Below, piece after piece: positions 31,319 to 37,987 of a DNA stretch of 42,090 nucleotides. Positions within the stretch are counted from its first letter, which is position 1. Every line of letters begins with the position of its first letter. The DNA comes from a virus. Location of the stretch: positions 547 through 42,636 of the IMG/VR virus record IMGVR_UViG_3300002460_000066; one strand, written 5' to 3'. Below the pieces are notes generated by a model. The model did no database searches, had not been told where the DNA came from, and worked only from the letters and a program-made list of their open reading frames with translations. Position numbers and translations under genes: made by a program.

Positions 31319-31540
31319 GTGGCGAGTGCTAAAGTTAAAAAATGTATTAACTGCGGCGCCAGGGCTATCTATAAAAAAAGACAAATGCTGAGTGCGATGT
31401 GGTGGACTGGAATAGGCCTGCGCTTCAACCAGAGATTTGAAGAAGCCCCGGCTTACTTTTTTTGCACAAAATGTTCTCTTGCTGAAATGATTAAAGGCGA
31501 AGATGGAGAGGATACAAATACAGAGGATTTTGAGGTATAA
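31319..31540 (+). CDS. Zinc-ribbon-like small protein
   Basis: This 73-residue protein starts at GTG 31319 after GGAGGTCA; an in-frame TTG at 31265 would place extra residues before this. It carries CINC (residues 9-12) and CTKC (about 51-54), the two halves of a zinc ribbon with a linker of about 40 residues containing W and R. Acidic C-terminal tail. It begins the accessory region. TATA-like words at 31215-31235 could supply a promoter. Confidence 0.6.
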   Translation: MASAKVKKCINCGARAIYKKRQMLSAMWWTGIGLRFNQRFEEAPAYFFCTKCSLAEMIKGEDGEDTNTEDFEV

Positions 31541-31560
31541 CTTTGTCCCTGCACGGTAGA

Positions 31561-31590
31561 GTCCGTGTTATTAACTCGTGTTATTAACTC
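31561..31590 (+). repeat. Left 30-bp iteron repeat (two 13-bp units)
   Basis: It contains two direct copies of GTGTTATTAACTC (31565-31577, 31578-31590) after GTCC. It matches 28 of 30 bases with the reverse complement of 31754-31783. The two elements flank 163 bp (31591-31753) in which I see no supported gene, only partial inverted repeats. Such iterons are used as operator, partition or origin sites. Confidence 0.85.
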
Positions 31591-31753
31591 ACAAAGGAAA
31601 AACATGATGTGTGTTCGTTTGACGGCCACACACCAACAAAACATAAGAAAAAAGACTTCAACAATAGACTGAAGACTAAAAAACTGAGTGGAGAATTATG
31701 AGTTTCGTAGGCGTTTCGTGGCCGGTGGAGAACACCCCCATTGGTGCGAGGTC

Positions 31754-31783
31754 GTGTTAATAACACGTGTTAATAACACGGAC
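31754..31783 (-). repeat. Right 30-bp iteron repeat, inverted relative to the left
   Basis: It contains two direct copies of GTGTTAATAACAC (31754-31766, 31767-31779), then GGAC. As the inverted partner of 31561-31590 it ends 11 bases before the ATG at 31795, inside the promoter region of that gene. Each unit is itself almost palindromic, which fits binding of a dimeric regulator. Confidence 0.85.
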
Positions 31784-31794
31784 CTTACTAAGCA

Positions 31795-32133
31795 ATGACA
31801 AAAAAAGGGCAAAAAAAGAGGTATCTGCGGAAGTGCATCAACTTCGGTGCACCGGGCAGCATAGTGCGTGAATTAGTTGAAGCATACGAAACCGGCGGTG
31901 CGGACAAGCTGTCCGCAATGGTAAGAGAAGCTGTGTATTGCTACCTATCACAAAATTCAGACATGGTTAAGATCTACCGGACAAAAGCAATGATTGAAGA
32001 ATTTACTGAGCTATGCCGGCAACAAAGAGAGGTAATCAAAAAGAAGAATGAGCTTGTGAAGAAACTCACTCAGTTTGGTGTTAACCGGGAGTACCTTACT
32101 AAATGTGAAGGGGAGGTTTTTGAGGTATTATGA
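31795..32133 (+). CDS. Putative DNA-binding regulator next to the iterons
   Basis: This is a 112-residue basic protein with a lysine-rich start (MTKKGQKKRYLRKCINFGAP), then helical segments (SIVRELVEAYETGGADKLSA, MVREAVYCYLSQNS) that look like the core of a ribbon-helix-helix or similar small DNA binder, and a coiled-coil end (QQREVIKKKNELVKKLTQF). It begins 11 bases after the right iteron pair, so autoregulation through those repeats is likely. Its stop overlaps the next start (ATGA). Confidence 0.55.
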   Translation: MTKKGQKKRYLRKCINFGAPGSIVRELVEAYETGGADKLSAMVREAVYCYLSQNSDMVKIYRTKAMIEEFTELCRQQREVIKKKNELVKKLTQFGVNREYLTKCEGEVFEVL

Positions 32134-32372
32134 AAATAACAACATATCCTTTTGAGAGCTACACAATCGAGGCTAGCGATCTTATCCATGTCAAAGAGCA
32201 AGGATTATTATTAGTAATCAAGTTCAAAAGCGAGGAAAAAGAAGTTTTTTGGTATCTTGATAATCTCGCGTTTGAATGTTTATGGAGAAAACTCAAGCGA
32301 TTGAGGTATTCGCGTGCAGCAAAAAGTAGTGCCAAAGAACGATGGAAGTCAAGACGAAACAAACAGAAATAG
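32130..32372 (+). CDS. Hypothetical 80-residue basic protein
   Basis: It overlaps the previous gene by four bases (ATGA). N-terminal beta pattern (ITTYPFESYTIEASDLI, LLLVIKFKSEEKEVFWYL) and a strongly basic helical C-terminus (RYSRAAKSSAKERWKSRRNK), which suggests nucleic acid binding. The next gene starts inside its last 31 bases. Confidence 0.55.
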   Translation: MKITTYPFESYTIEASDLIHVKEQGLLLVIKFKSEEKEVFWYLDNLAFECLWRKLKRLRYSRAAKSSAKERWKSRRNKQK

Positions 32373-32584
32373 TCGATAACCCAAAGCCGGAGAAAGCGGA
32401 GTTTGGCAAACCTGGGCATTTCTGCCCTTACTGCAATTCGGAAGATGTCACGGAAATCGTGTCACGATGGGGGACAAAAAGATTTCACTGTGAAAGATGC
32501 AAGCGCTTCTGGGCCGAGGAGCATACAAACTTGTGTCTTTTATGCAAGCGCCCGAATGATAACGATGACTGTTTTGATGATTAA
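32342..32584 (+). CDS. Zinc-ribbon protein with three CxxC pairs
   Basis: This is an 80-residue protein. CPYC (residues 28-31), CERC (about 50-53) and CLLC (about 65-68) are all visible, with a WGTKRFHCERC middle as in transposase or transcription-factor type zinc ribbons. The first two pairs can form one ribbon; the third is additional. Acidic end. It starts within the previous gene. Probably a nucleic acid-binding or protein-binding adaptor. Confidence 0.65.
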   Translation: MEVKTKQTEIVDNPKPEKAEFGKPGHFCPYCNSEDVTEIVSRWGTKRFHCERCKRFWAEEHTNLCLLCKRPNDNDDCFDD

Positions 32585-32602
32585 CGGAGGTGTGCGAAGC
32601 AC

Positions 32603-32719
32603 ATGAAAGGAAGAATAGTTGGTTACGATGCCGATGGACCGAAAGTGATCATTGAACTTTTTGAAAAACCAGATATAATCGAACTCGGCAAAGAAATCGA
32701 AATTGAGGGGGTAAAATGA
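32603..32719 (+). CDS. Hypothetical 38-residue microprotein
   Basis: GGAGGTG lies ten bases before the ATG. The peptide begins MKGRIVGYDADGPKVIIELF, with a mixed strand pattern and an acidic end. Its stop overlaps the following ATG (ATGA), so it is part of a coupled string of microgenes. Confidence 0.55.
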   Translation: MKGRIVGYDADGPKVIIELFEKPDIIELGKEIEIEGVK

Positions 32720-32844
32720 AGGGTAAGCTTCCATACAAAGAATGCCCTATCCATAGGATTCGCGTGTGGGCCGGAGGAAAATGCACTATATGCAGCTTCC
32801 CAAACAAGAGCCTGGGGGATTATAATGAGCAGATTATTCAATAA
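32716..32844 (+). CDS. Zinc-finger microprotein
   Basis: This is a 42-residue protein, coupled to its neighbour by ATGA. Putative metal ligands are CPIH (residues 10-13) and CTIC (23-26), with a short aromatic and basic linker (RIRVWAGGK). It is the size of a single zinc knuckle. Its end overlaps the following gene by 20 bases. Confidence 0.55.
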   Translation: MKGKLPYKECPIHRIRVWAGGKCTICSFPNKSLGDYNEQIIQ

Positions 32845-32968
32845 AGCCTTGGTGGATCTAGAATTAAAAGTCGAGAAGATAGAAAAGAGATTAGATGAAG
32901 CTGTGCAGCGCATTACTGCGCTCGAACAACAAAAACGCGAGGTGGAACCATGTCAGAAATTACCATAA
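32825..32968 (+). CDS. Coiled-coil microprotein
   Basis: This 47-residue protein is a near-perfect coiled coil with heptads of L, V, I (LVDLELKVEKIEKRLDEAVQ). It overlaps both neighbours. Proteins of this form often multimerise to join others; here possibly the adjacent zinc proteins. Confidence 0.5.
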   Translation: MSRLFNKALVDLELKVEKIEKRLDEAVQRITALEQQKREVEPCQKLP

Positions 32969-33300
32969 GAAATTGTGAAGATTGCGGGAAAAAAATGGAA
33001 TTAATGGGGGAAGAAGCCAGGTGGAAGAAGATGTGTAAAGATTGCTGGTCAAAATCCAAAGAAGCTTCAGGAGAACTAACCAGAATCGCCGAGAAAACAA
33101 CAAAAGCTTATGATGCCCATAAATCGCTTGGAAGCAACCAGGACGCGGCTTTCGGCATGGTTTTTAATTGTGCGGTCAAAACCGCACTTAGCATAATGAA
33201 CAAAAGCGATTCTCTACCTGATTTTAAAGATGTGTTAAACACTTCATTTGAAACACTCTGGGAGTTTATGGTAAAAAAGAGGGCTGAGAAGCTTGGCTAG
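32950..33300 (+). CDS. Zinc-binding small protein with helical tail
   Basis: This is a 116-residue protein. CEDC (residues 9-12) and CKDC (29-32) form an N-terminal zinc ribbon-type site; the rest is helical (ELTRIAEKTTKAYDAHKS, FETLWEFMVKKRAEKLG). The start follows CGAGGTGGAACC. The layout resembles small archaeal or viral ssDNA-related or regulatory proteins, but I do not recognise the family. Confidence 0.6.
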   Translation: MSEITIRNCEDCGKKMELMGEEARWKKMCKDCWSKSKEASGELTRIAEKTTKAYDAHKSLGSNQDAAFGMVFNCAVKTALSIMNKSDSLPDFKDVLNTSFETLWEFMVKKRAEKLG

Positions 33301-33502
33301 GGAATTAACCGATGAAGTAGCTGAACTGATTTCAGACTACGCATTAAAAAATTGGCGGATCATGCAGGAACGCACTAGACTGACAAAAGATTATAAAACA
33401 ACAAAAGATTTCGCACGGCTCAACGGGAGGATAGAAGCTGCACAGTATTTTTTGCAATATATAATCGACAAAAGAGGAGAAAGTTATCATGTCCCCGAAT
33501 GA
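33293..33502 (+). CDS. Hypothetical helical protein
   Basis: This 69-residue protein starts with TTG overlapping the previous stop codon by eight bases. Entirely helical with basic and aromatic residues (YALKNWRIMQERTRLTKDYK, IEAAQYFLQYIIDKRGE). The TTG start is uncertain. No family recognised. Confidence 0.5.
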   Translation: MARELTDEVAELISDYALKNWRIMQERTRLTKDYKTTKDFARLNGRIEAAQYFLQYIIDKRGESYHVPE

Positions 33503-33560
33503 CGCTCTCCACAACAAGAGGGTTTCGAGCTGGCTTTTCCACAAAAGCCTTGCTGACTAA
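33489..33560 (+). CDS. Possible 23-residue microprotein
   Basis: The ATG is preceded by AGGAGA eight bases upstream. The peptide MSPNDALHNKRVSSWLFHKS ends LAD. It is short and coding evidence is limited to the ribosome site and its position at the end of a block; a hairpin terminator follows. Confidence 0.3.
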   Translation: MSPNDALHNKRVSSWLFHKSLAD

Positions 33561-33602
33561 ACATCCGACTGTGGCAACTACCTCACATAGTTTGGCCACA
33601 TC

Positions 33603-33637
33603 CCGTTGCTGGTGCAACAGACCCGCGTCAGCAACGG
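33603..33637 (+). terminator. Hairpin with T-rich tail between accessory gene blocks
   Basis: CCGTTGCTG (33603-33611) pairs perfectly with CAGCAACGG (33629-33637) over nine base pairs with a 17-base loop, followed by TATTATTTT. It ends the first accessory block and stands just before the gene at 33656. Alternatively it is a binding site for a dimeric regulator of the downstream gene. Confidence 0.5.
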
Positions 33638-33655
33638 TATTATTTTAACACAAAA

Positions 33656-33874
33656 ATGGAAGATTCAATTATCTGGGAAAAAGTAGGCAAAGACGATGTG
33701 CGTATAGATTCGTTAGATATTGAACGGCTCTTTTATACCTGCACATGCAAAAATTGTAGTATCGTGAGGATACCGTCTGGAGAGGTAACTCCAAAATGCT
33801 TCGCGTTTTATGTTTCCTTACGTAGGTATTGCCAAAAGAGGATAAACGAGATAACAGAAAAGAGGAAGAAATGA
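33656..33874 (+). CDS. Cys-containing small protein
   Basis: This 72-residue protein has the cluster YTCTCKNCSIVRI at residues about 27-39, with further Cys at positions near 48 and 59, enough for a metal site, and a basic C-terminus (RRYCQKRINEITEKRKK). No ribosome site is obvious. Its last base overlaps the next ATG (ATGA). Confidence 0.5.
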   Translation: MEDSIIWEKVGKDDVRIDSLDIERLFYTCTCKNCSIVRIPSGEVTPKCFAFYVSLRRYCQKRINEITEKRKK

Positions 33875-34263
33875 AACACCTCACCAACCAGGAAAAAGAA
33901 CGCTGGTTCAAATATAAGATACCAAACGGAACAAATTTACAGCGTGTCAAAGTGGATGTGGTTAACTTCAACCGTGCAAACACAATATGCCACGAACTCG
34001 GGAAAGCGTTGTGTGCATTACAACTCATGCTTTACGGTGAGGTAACTTTTAATGAAAAAGTGGTGTGCGCTTTACGCACAATAGAAACTGAAAGTGTCAG
34101 ACCGAAGCATGATCCTCACAAGGTGATAACTGAAGCTCAAGAAACAAGCAACCCAATCAGAAGGGATATTGTTGATTTGACAACTGGAGAGATTTGGGAG
34201 TTAGAGACTGACAAAACCCGAGCCAAACGGCATCCAATAAATATAAACGTGATATACTTATGA
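33871..34263 (+). CDS. Hypothetical 130-residue protein
   Basis: ATG 33871 overlaps the previous stop and follows AGAGGAAGAA; an in-frame start 14 codons earlier has no support. It is a mixed alpha/beta protein with FKYKIPNGTNLQRVKVDVVN and a C-terminal strand (TTGEIWELETDKTRAKRHPI). No family recognised. Coupled to the next gene by ATGA. Confidence 0.55.
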   Translation: MKHLTNQEKERWFKYKIPNGTNLQRVKVDVVNFNRANTICHELGKALCALQLMLYGEVTFNEKVVCALRTIETESVRPKHDPHKVITEAQETSNPIRRDIVDLTTGEIWELETDKTRAKRHPININVIYL

Positions 34264-34592
34264 CTAAAAATCAAAATCTACCGAAACCTAACGAATCGGT
34301 AAAAACAAAAGAAGACAAGATTGTAAAAGCAAGCTTGGCTGTTGCAGAAAAGCTGATGAGAACGAGGATTACAGAAATGGATGGGTGTGAACCACCAAAA
34401 GACTGGAGATATTTTGGGAATGATGGAGTTTTTATCGAATCTATTAGAAACGCCATCCGATTGACCAAACAAGCCACAAAAGAACAAATGAAATCGCTGG
34501 AAATAGAAGCCGCACAGAACCCAACCAAGCAGATAACTTTTGTAGTGATGTGGAACAGGCTGGAAGATTGGTTAGGGGGGGAGGAAAAATGA
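34260..34592 (+). CDS. TKEDKIV family protein (paralog 1)
   Basis: This is a 110-residue protein. Near its start is KTKEDKIVKASLAVAEKLM, and later IESIRNAIRLTKQATKEQMK. The pair TKEDxIV plus IRxAIRLT recurs in the proteins at 35497 and 36218, so three genes within 2.3 kb form a family local to this genome. The helical form suggests a small binding protein. Function unknown. Confidence 0.6.
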   Translation: MTKNQNLPKPNESVKTKEDKIVKASLAVAEKLMRTRITEMDGCEPPKDWRYFGNDGVFIESIRNAIRLTKQATKEQMKSLEIEAAQNPTKQITFVVMWNRLEDWLGGEEK

Positions 34593-34906
34593 AATATGAA
34601 ATAAAAGCTTATTGGTATCTGAGTGGTGGTGAGGCAGTTGCCTCAATTCATTCATTCGAGACAGATACGATGCAAGCACCAGTCGGAGAGAAGAACACAC
34701 AATTAATAACTGAAGTAAAAGACTTCCTTGCAGGGCAACTTTGCAACATTCTGGACAAGAAAGAGACACAATTACTTGCTTTAAGTAACGGTGTGTTCCT
34801 GAAAAGCTCAGTTTTAGGCTTTCAGATAGCAGAAATCAGGTCAATCAAATCAGAAGATTTTGTTGTTCCGCATAAAAAACCGAAAGGGCTTATAGATTTG
34901 GGGTGA
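34589..34906 (+). CDS. Hypothetical 105-residue protein
   Basis: ATG 34589 after GGGGGGAGGAAAA, with ATGA overlap. Mixed alpha/beta: an opening strand pair (EIKAYWYLSGGEAVASIHSF), a central helix (LITEVKDFLAGQLCNILDKK), a strand pair with ALSNGVFLKSSVLGFQIAEI and a basic end. No family recognised. About 100 bases after it contain no supported gene. Confidence 0.55.
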   Translation: MKYEIKAYWYLSGGEAVASIHSFETDTMQAPVGEKNTQLITEVKDFLAGQLCNILDKKETQLLALSNGVFLKSSVLGFQIAEIRSIKSEDFVVPHKKPKGLIDLG

Positions 34907-35008
34907 AAAAATTACCGAAATGATTTCATTTTATGGCGTAGCGAATGCAACGGCGGCGAATCGGTGATAGTGCAGGTTACTGCCACAGAATAAAAACGGA
35001 GGTGTCCC

Positions 35009-35500
35009 ATGGACAAAAGAAAAGAACGCGCTTTAAACGAAATGCAAAGAAGTCAGTTACAAAGCGAAATAATAGAAACAATCAACAAAATAAATGTTGT
35101 CGTGCCCGACACTGTTAAAGAATTAGGGATACCCGAAAGCAAAATAGAAGACATAGTGAAAGAAATCAAATTTGAGGAGTTCGGAGAGAAAATAAAGAAA
35201 GCAAAAGCAGAAATCTTGAAGGCTTCTAAGATACAAGTGAACAAAGCCGAAGTATCTAAACTTACCGTTGATTTCAAAAATTTATATCGGCAGTTTCTTT
35301 TTAAACAGCAGCAACTACAACAGGATACAATAATCGAACTCAACGCCCAGTCCTCGACTGGCAAGAAATACACATGGCAGATTCGCGCAGAGAGGGACAT
35401 GATAAGCCACCAATTATCCAATGTGTGCGAATCGCTTGAATTATACGGGTGTGTCGTGGACACAATCAAAGCGGAAATCCAAGAGGAGTTTAAGGAATGA
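35009..35500 (+). CDS. Long helical/coiled-coil protein
   Basis: This 163-residue protein is well served by GGAGGTG before the ATG. Almost entirely helical and charged (KIEDIVKEIKFEEFGEKIKK, then LYRQFLFKQQQLQQDTIIEL), with predicted coiled coils. No motif recognised. Coupled to the TKEDKIV paralog that follows (ATGA). Confidence 0.6.
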   Translation: MDKRKERALNEMQRSQLQSEIIETINKINVVVPDTVKELGIPESKIEDIVKEIKFEEFGEKIKKAKAEILKASKIQVNKAEVSKLTVDFKNLYRQFLFKQQQLQQDTIIELNAQSSTGKKYTWQIRAERDMISHQLSNVCESLELYGCVVDTIKAEIQEEFKE

Positions 35501-35652
35501 CACAGACCAAAGAAGACAAGATTGTAGACGCCGTGATAGACCTTGTTGAGAATAAGACTCTCTATCTTGGAATTGCCACCAAACCAACTAGAAGAGACTA
35601 TATCAGGGAAGCTATACGATTAACAATAGCGAGTAAGGATAAGGAAAAATGA
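35497..35652 (+). CDS. TKEDKIV family microprotein (paralog 2)
   Basis: This 51-residue protein is the minimal form of the family: TQTKEDKIVDAVIDLVEN and DYIREAIRLTIASKDKEK are all it contains. ATGA overlap on both sides places it between the coiled-coil gene and the glycosyltransferase. Confidence 0.6.
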   Translation: MTQTKEDKIVDAVIDLVENKTLYLGIATKPTRRDYIREAIRLTIASKDKEK

Positions 35653-36221
35653 CACGGAACATGATGAAGTTTGATGTGTGCATACCTACCAAGAAAAAAC
35701 TGCACGCATTTTCATCAGATAGCCAGATAAATAGAATACTGATAGATCACTCTACCCCTTTAAGCAAGGCACGGACAGAGCTGATGGAACAGGTAGCAAC
35801 AGAGTGGTTCATATTTCTTGATGATGATGTCATAATTGACAGGAGATGGCTTGATAAAATAATGAAAGGCATAGATGCAAAGACAGGTGCGATATGCGGT
35901 TTCGCTGTGACTGCCAATCCAGTGGTGAATCTGATGAGGGCGTTCCTTATACTTGTCAGAGGGACAGGATGCCAGCGGGGGTTTACTTCAAATGCCCTGA
36001 TAAGGAAAAAAGCGGTGGAGGGTATAGTTCTGACACGAAAGGGCAGGCTTGAGGATTTAGAGCTTCAGGAGAAAATAAGGGCTAATGGGTATGAATGGAA
36101 GTTCGCCTGGGCATTTGCGAAACATACAAAGAAAGGGAATAAGGTGCTGAAAGAAGCTCTGGCAGACTTCAAGACATTGTGGGTTGAAAGAGGATTTGTC
36201 GATGCATTGAGAATGATATGA
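35649..36221 (+). CDS. GT2-like glycosyltransferase
   Basis: This is a 190-residue protein. The GT-A fold signs are an opening strand (FDVCIPTKK), STPLSKARTELMEQVATEWF, and LDDDVIIDRRWLD, whose Asp triplet at 58-60 fits the DxD metal site. A later KGRLEDLELQEKIRANG fits the acidic region for catalysis in GT2 enzymes. It is shorter than most family members. A sugar donor cannot be deduced. It may modify host or viral surface glycans, which fits the sequon-dense exported proteins of this virus. Flanked by TKEDKIV paralogs, all coupled. Confidence 0.72.
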   Translation: MTRNMMKFDVCIPTKKKLHAFSSDSQINRILIDHSTPLSKARTELMEQVATEWFIFLDDDVIIDRRWLDKIMKGIDAKTGAICGFAVTANPVVNLMRAFLILVRGTGCQRGFTSNALIRKKAVEGIVLTRKGRLEDLELQEKIRANGYEWKFAWAFAKHTKKGNKVLKEALADFKTLWVERGFVDALRMI

Positions 36222-36559
36222 CCAAGACCAAAGAAGATGATGTTATAGAAGCTATAAGGAACGAATCTATCAAGAGAGAGCTAAAGATACTCAAAGGCAA
36301 TAACCTGAAATTGGGGCATCTGGGGCTTGCTGAAGATACAGAGACCTTGCAAAGATTGTTTGACCGACTATATGCACCTAAAATAAGGGAAGCCATCCGA
36401 TTAACTACGAAGGGGATATTTGAAGATTTGGAAAAAGAAAGATTTTGCCTAAAAGAACATAAGTGCGATGAAGAACAAATTGGCTGTTCTTTGGTTATTG
36501 GTGAAAGTGCGTTTGACGATGCAAAAGAAGAATGGCTCGACGAGAGTGGAGAGAAATGA
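36218..36559 (+). CDS. TKEDKIV family protein (paralog 3) with Cys-containing tail
   Basis: This 113-residue protein has TKTKEDDVIEAIRNESIKRE at the start and KIREAIRLTTKGIFEDLEKE in the middle, the family pair. Its additional C-terminal part includes CLKEHKC and an acidic end. ATGA overlap with both neighbours. Confidence 0.6.
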   Translation: MTKTKEDDVIEAIRNESIKRELKILKGNNLKLGHLGLAEDTETLQRLFDRLYAPKIREAIRLTTKGIFEDLEKERFCLKEHKCDEEQIGCSLVIGESAFDDAKEEWLDESGEK

Positions 36560-36891
36560 ATTGCAAAGATGCTCACCAGTTTTGTAAGGCTCTTTGTTGC
36601 AAGCTAATCAGCTTTGCCGTCCCGGCACTATCAGACGAACAAATAAACTATTTCAACATGCACGAAGGAGTAAGTGTCGTGAAACGACAAGAATGTTATC
36701 TGGTGCTCGTAAGAACGAAGTGCAAGAATTTAACTGAAGATTTATCCTGTGCCGTTTACGGCAAGCCAGAAAGACCGCAGATATGCAACGATGGCTACAA
36801 CGAACATAAAACAGGATTGGTTTTTGTGCCGGGGTGTATTTATCCGCCGAATAAAAGAAGTATTGTACTAACGGGGGAGGAACTGCCATGA
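36556..36891 (+). CDS. YkgJ-like cysteine cluster protein
   Basis: This 111-residue protein has an N-terminal CKALCCKL cluster and a CKNLTEDLSCAVYGKPERPQ region followed by IC, which together recall YkgJ/UPF0153-type metal-cluster proteins (CxxxCC, then C..Y..RP..C). Metal and role are unknown in that family. The start ATG 36556 overlaps the previous stop. It is one of many Cys-rich small proteins in this arm. Confidence 0.65.
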   Translation: MNCKDAHQFCKALCCKLISFAVPALSDEQINYFNMHEGVSVVKRQECYLVLVRTKCKNLTEDLSCAVYGKPERPQICNDGYNEHKTGLVFVPGCIYPPNKRSIVLTGEELP

Positions 36892-37226
36892 CTGAACTGG
36901 AAACACTGAAAGAATTAGGAAAAATTGGTATGTGGGCAATAGAATTAGAATTTCCAGATGATGGCAGAAGGATGATAACATTAAAAAGTAATTCAGAAAT
37001 TTTGGTTAATAAAATTAAATTAGAAAAAAGGCAGTATAGACATGATTTTATTGACTTAGAAGATTTAAGGCGAGAAGCGATCAAATGGATTAAAAGCGAA
37101 ATATACTGCGATAGCTTTGTTTGTAGCCACGAGGCATGTATTAATCCCCGAGCGAGGGTTGATTGGATTAAACACTTCTTCAACATCACCGAAGAGGATT
37201 TAAAAGTGTCCGAAGGACAGAAATGA
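36888..37226 (+). CDS. Paralog pair member A, with WIKHFFNITEEDLKVSEGQ end
   Basis: This is a 112-residue protein. Its last 19 residues before the terminal Lys match those in the protein at 37682, and the DNA there is identical in 55 of 56 bases. Before this both have an EAIxWIK segment and Cys/His residues. The body differs more. GGGGGAGGAACTGCC precedes the ATG. Function unknown; the duplicated end could be a common docking peptide. Confidence 0.6.
   Translation: MTELETLKELGKIGMWAIELEFPDDGRRMITLKSNSEILVNKIKLEKRQYRHDFIDLEDLRREAIKWIKSEIYCDSFVCSHEACINPRARVDWIKHFFNITEEDLKVSEGQK
37164..37219 (+). repeat. 56-bp near-identical repeat, copy 1
   Basis: It matches 37904-37959 in 55 of 56 bases; the only difference is at the eighth base. 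It codes for the C-terminal end shared by the proteins at 36888 and 37682, whose other parts have diverged, so gene conversion or a recent domain copy is likely. Confidence 0.9.
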
Positions 37227-37345
37227 GATTAAACTGCTGGTGGTGCAATGCGAATGCAGAGCTTAATGAGCCGCATTTGGTTTATTATCACACCACCAAA
37301 AAGAGGAAGATAAACGAAACTGAGCCAATAAACAAATGCAGATAA
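37223..37345 (+). CDS. Small CxxC microprotein
   Basis: This 40-residue protein is coupled to paralog A by ATGA. It has CWWC at residues 5-8 and a final Cys39, with a basic middle (YYHTTKKRKINE). It looks like a partial or dimer-forming zinc knuckle. Confidence 0.5.
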   Translation: MRLNCWWCNANAELNEPHLVYYHTTKKRKINETEPINKCR

Positions 37346-37452
37346 GAGTATACCAATGCAAGAACTGCAACGAGTATCAAAAAAAAGAACAAAACAGCCA
37401 AAAAGAGATATGCGATGACTGTAAACAAAAATTATTTAAAAAAGGAGGTTAG
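37336..37452 (+). CDS. Zinc-ribbon microprotein
   Basis: This 38-residue protein has CKNC (8-11) and CDDC (26-29), a single zinc ribbon, and is Lys/Gln-rich. It overlaps the previous gene by ten bases, and its last codons contain AGGAGGT, which serves the next gene starting right after its stop. Confidence 0.6.
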   Translation: MQIRVYQCKNCNEYQKKEQNSQKEICDDCKQKLFKKGG

Positions 37453-37692
37453 ATGGGGCAAACTGAAATAATCGAATGGCTCAAGCGCCACCCTAGCCAG
37501 AAATTCACCGCACGGCAATTGATGACTTATACCGGATTGGGGAAATTTGTAATTTATGTTGGCCTTAAAAAGTTAAGGAAAGCCAGCGATAAGCACATGG
37601 TCTTTTTAAAGTATGAAACACGAAGATACGAGCACAAAGCAAATAAATTTGCCACAGTCTATTGGTGGGAGGACGATTTAGATGGAGCTTAA
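37453..37692 (+). CDS. Winged-helix-like DNA-binding protein
   Basis: This is a 79-residue protein. TEIIEWLKRHPSQKFTARQL, MTYTGLGKFVIYVGLKKLRK reads as helix, helix-turn-helix and recognition helix, followed by a wing-like strand pair (HMVFLKYETRRYEHK, FATVYWWED). AGGAGGT directly before. It is a good candidate for a regulator of the accessory genes. Confidence 0.65.
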   Translation: MGQTEIIEWLKRHPSQKFTARQLMTYTGLGKFVIYVGLKKLRKASDKHMVFLKYETRRYEHKANKFATVYWWEDDLDGA

Positions 37693-37987
37693 AACATTGA
37701 AAGAATTTACTAATTTGGATGGTAAATGCTTTTGTGAAGATGGGCATAGTCATGTTCCTGATAAATTATTAAAACAAGAAGCAATCCGATGGATTAAAGA
37801 ATTTAACAAAGAATTAGGATCCCACAGAATTTCTAAAGACCATTGTGGTGGGGCATGCGATGATGCAGGTTTTTGTGTTGAAGATATTTCACCTAAAATT
37901 GAATGGATTAAGCACTTCTTCAACATCACCGAAGAGGATTTAAAAGTGTCCGAAGGACAAAATGGGGAGAATAAACTTGGAAAGTAA
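37682..37987 (+). CDS. Paralog pair member B, with WIKHFFNITEEDLKVSEGQ end
   Basis: This 101-residue protein carries CFCEDGHSH and CGGACDDAGFC, likely metal ligands, an EAIRWIKEF segment and then the same C-terminal end as the protein at 36888. It overlaps the preceding gene by 11 bases. Function unknown. Confidence 0.6.
   Translation: MELKTLKEFTNLDGKCFCEDGHSHVPDKLLKQEAIRWIKEFNKELGSHRISKDHCGGACDDAGFCVEDISPKIEWIKHFFNITEEDLKVSEGQNGENKLGK
37904..37959 (+). repeat. 56-bp near-identical repeat, copy 2
   Basis: This is the partner of 37164-37219. It lies in the same reading frame relative to its gene, so the encoded peptide is unchanged. Confidence 0.9.
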
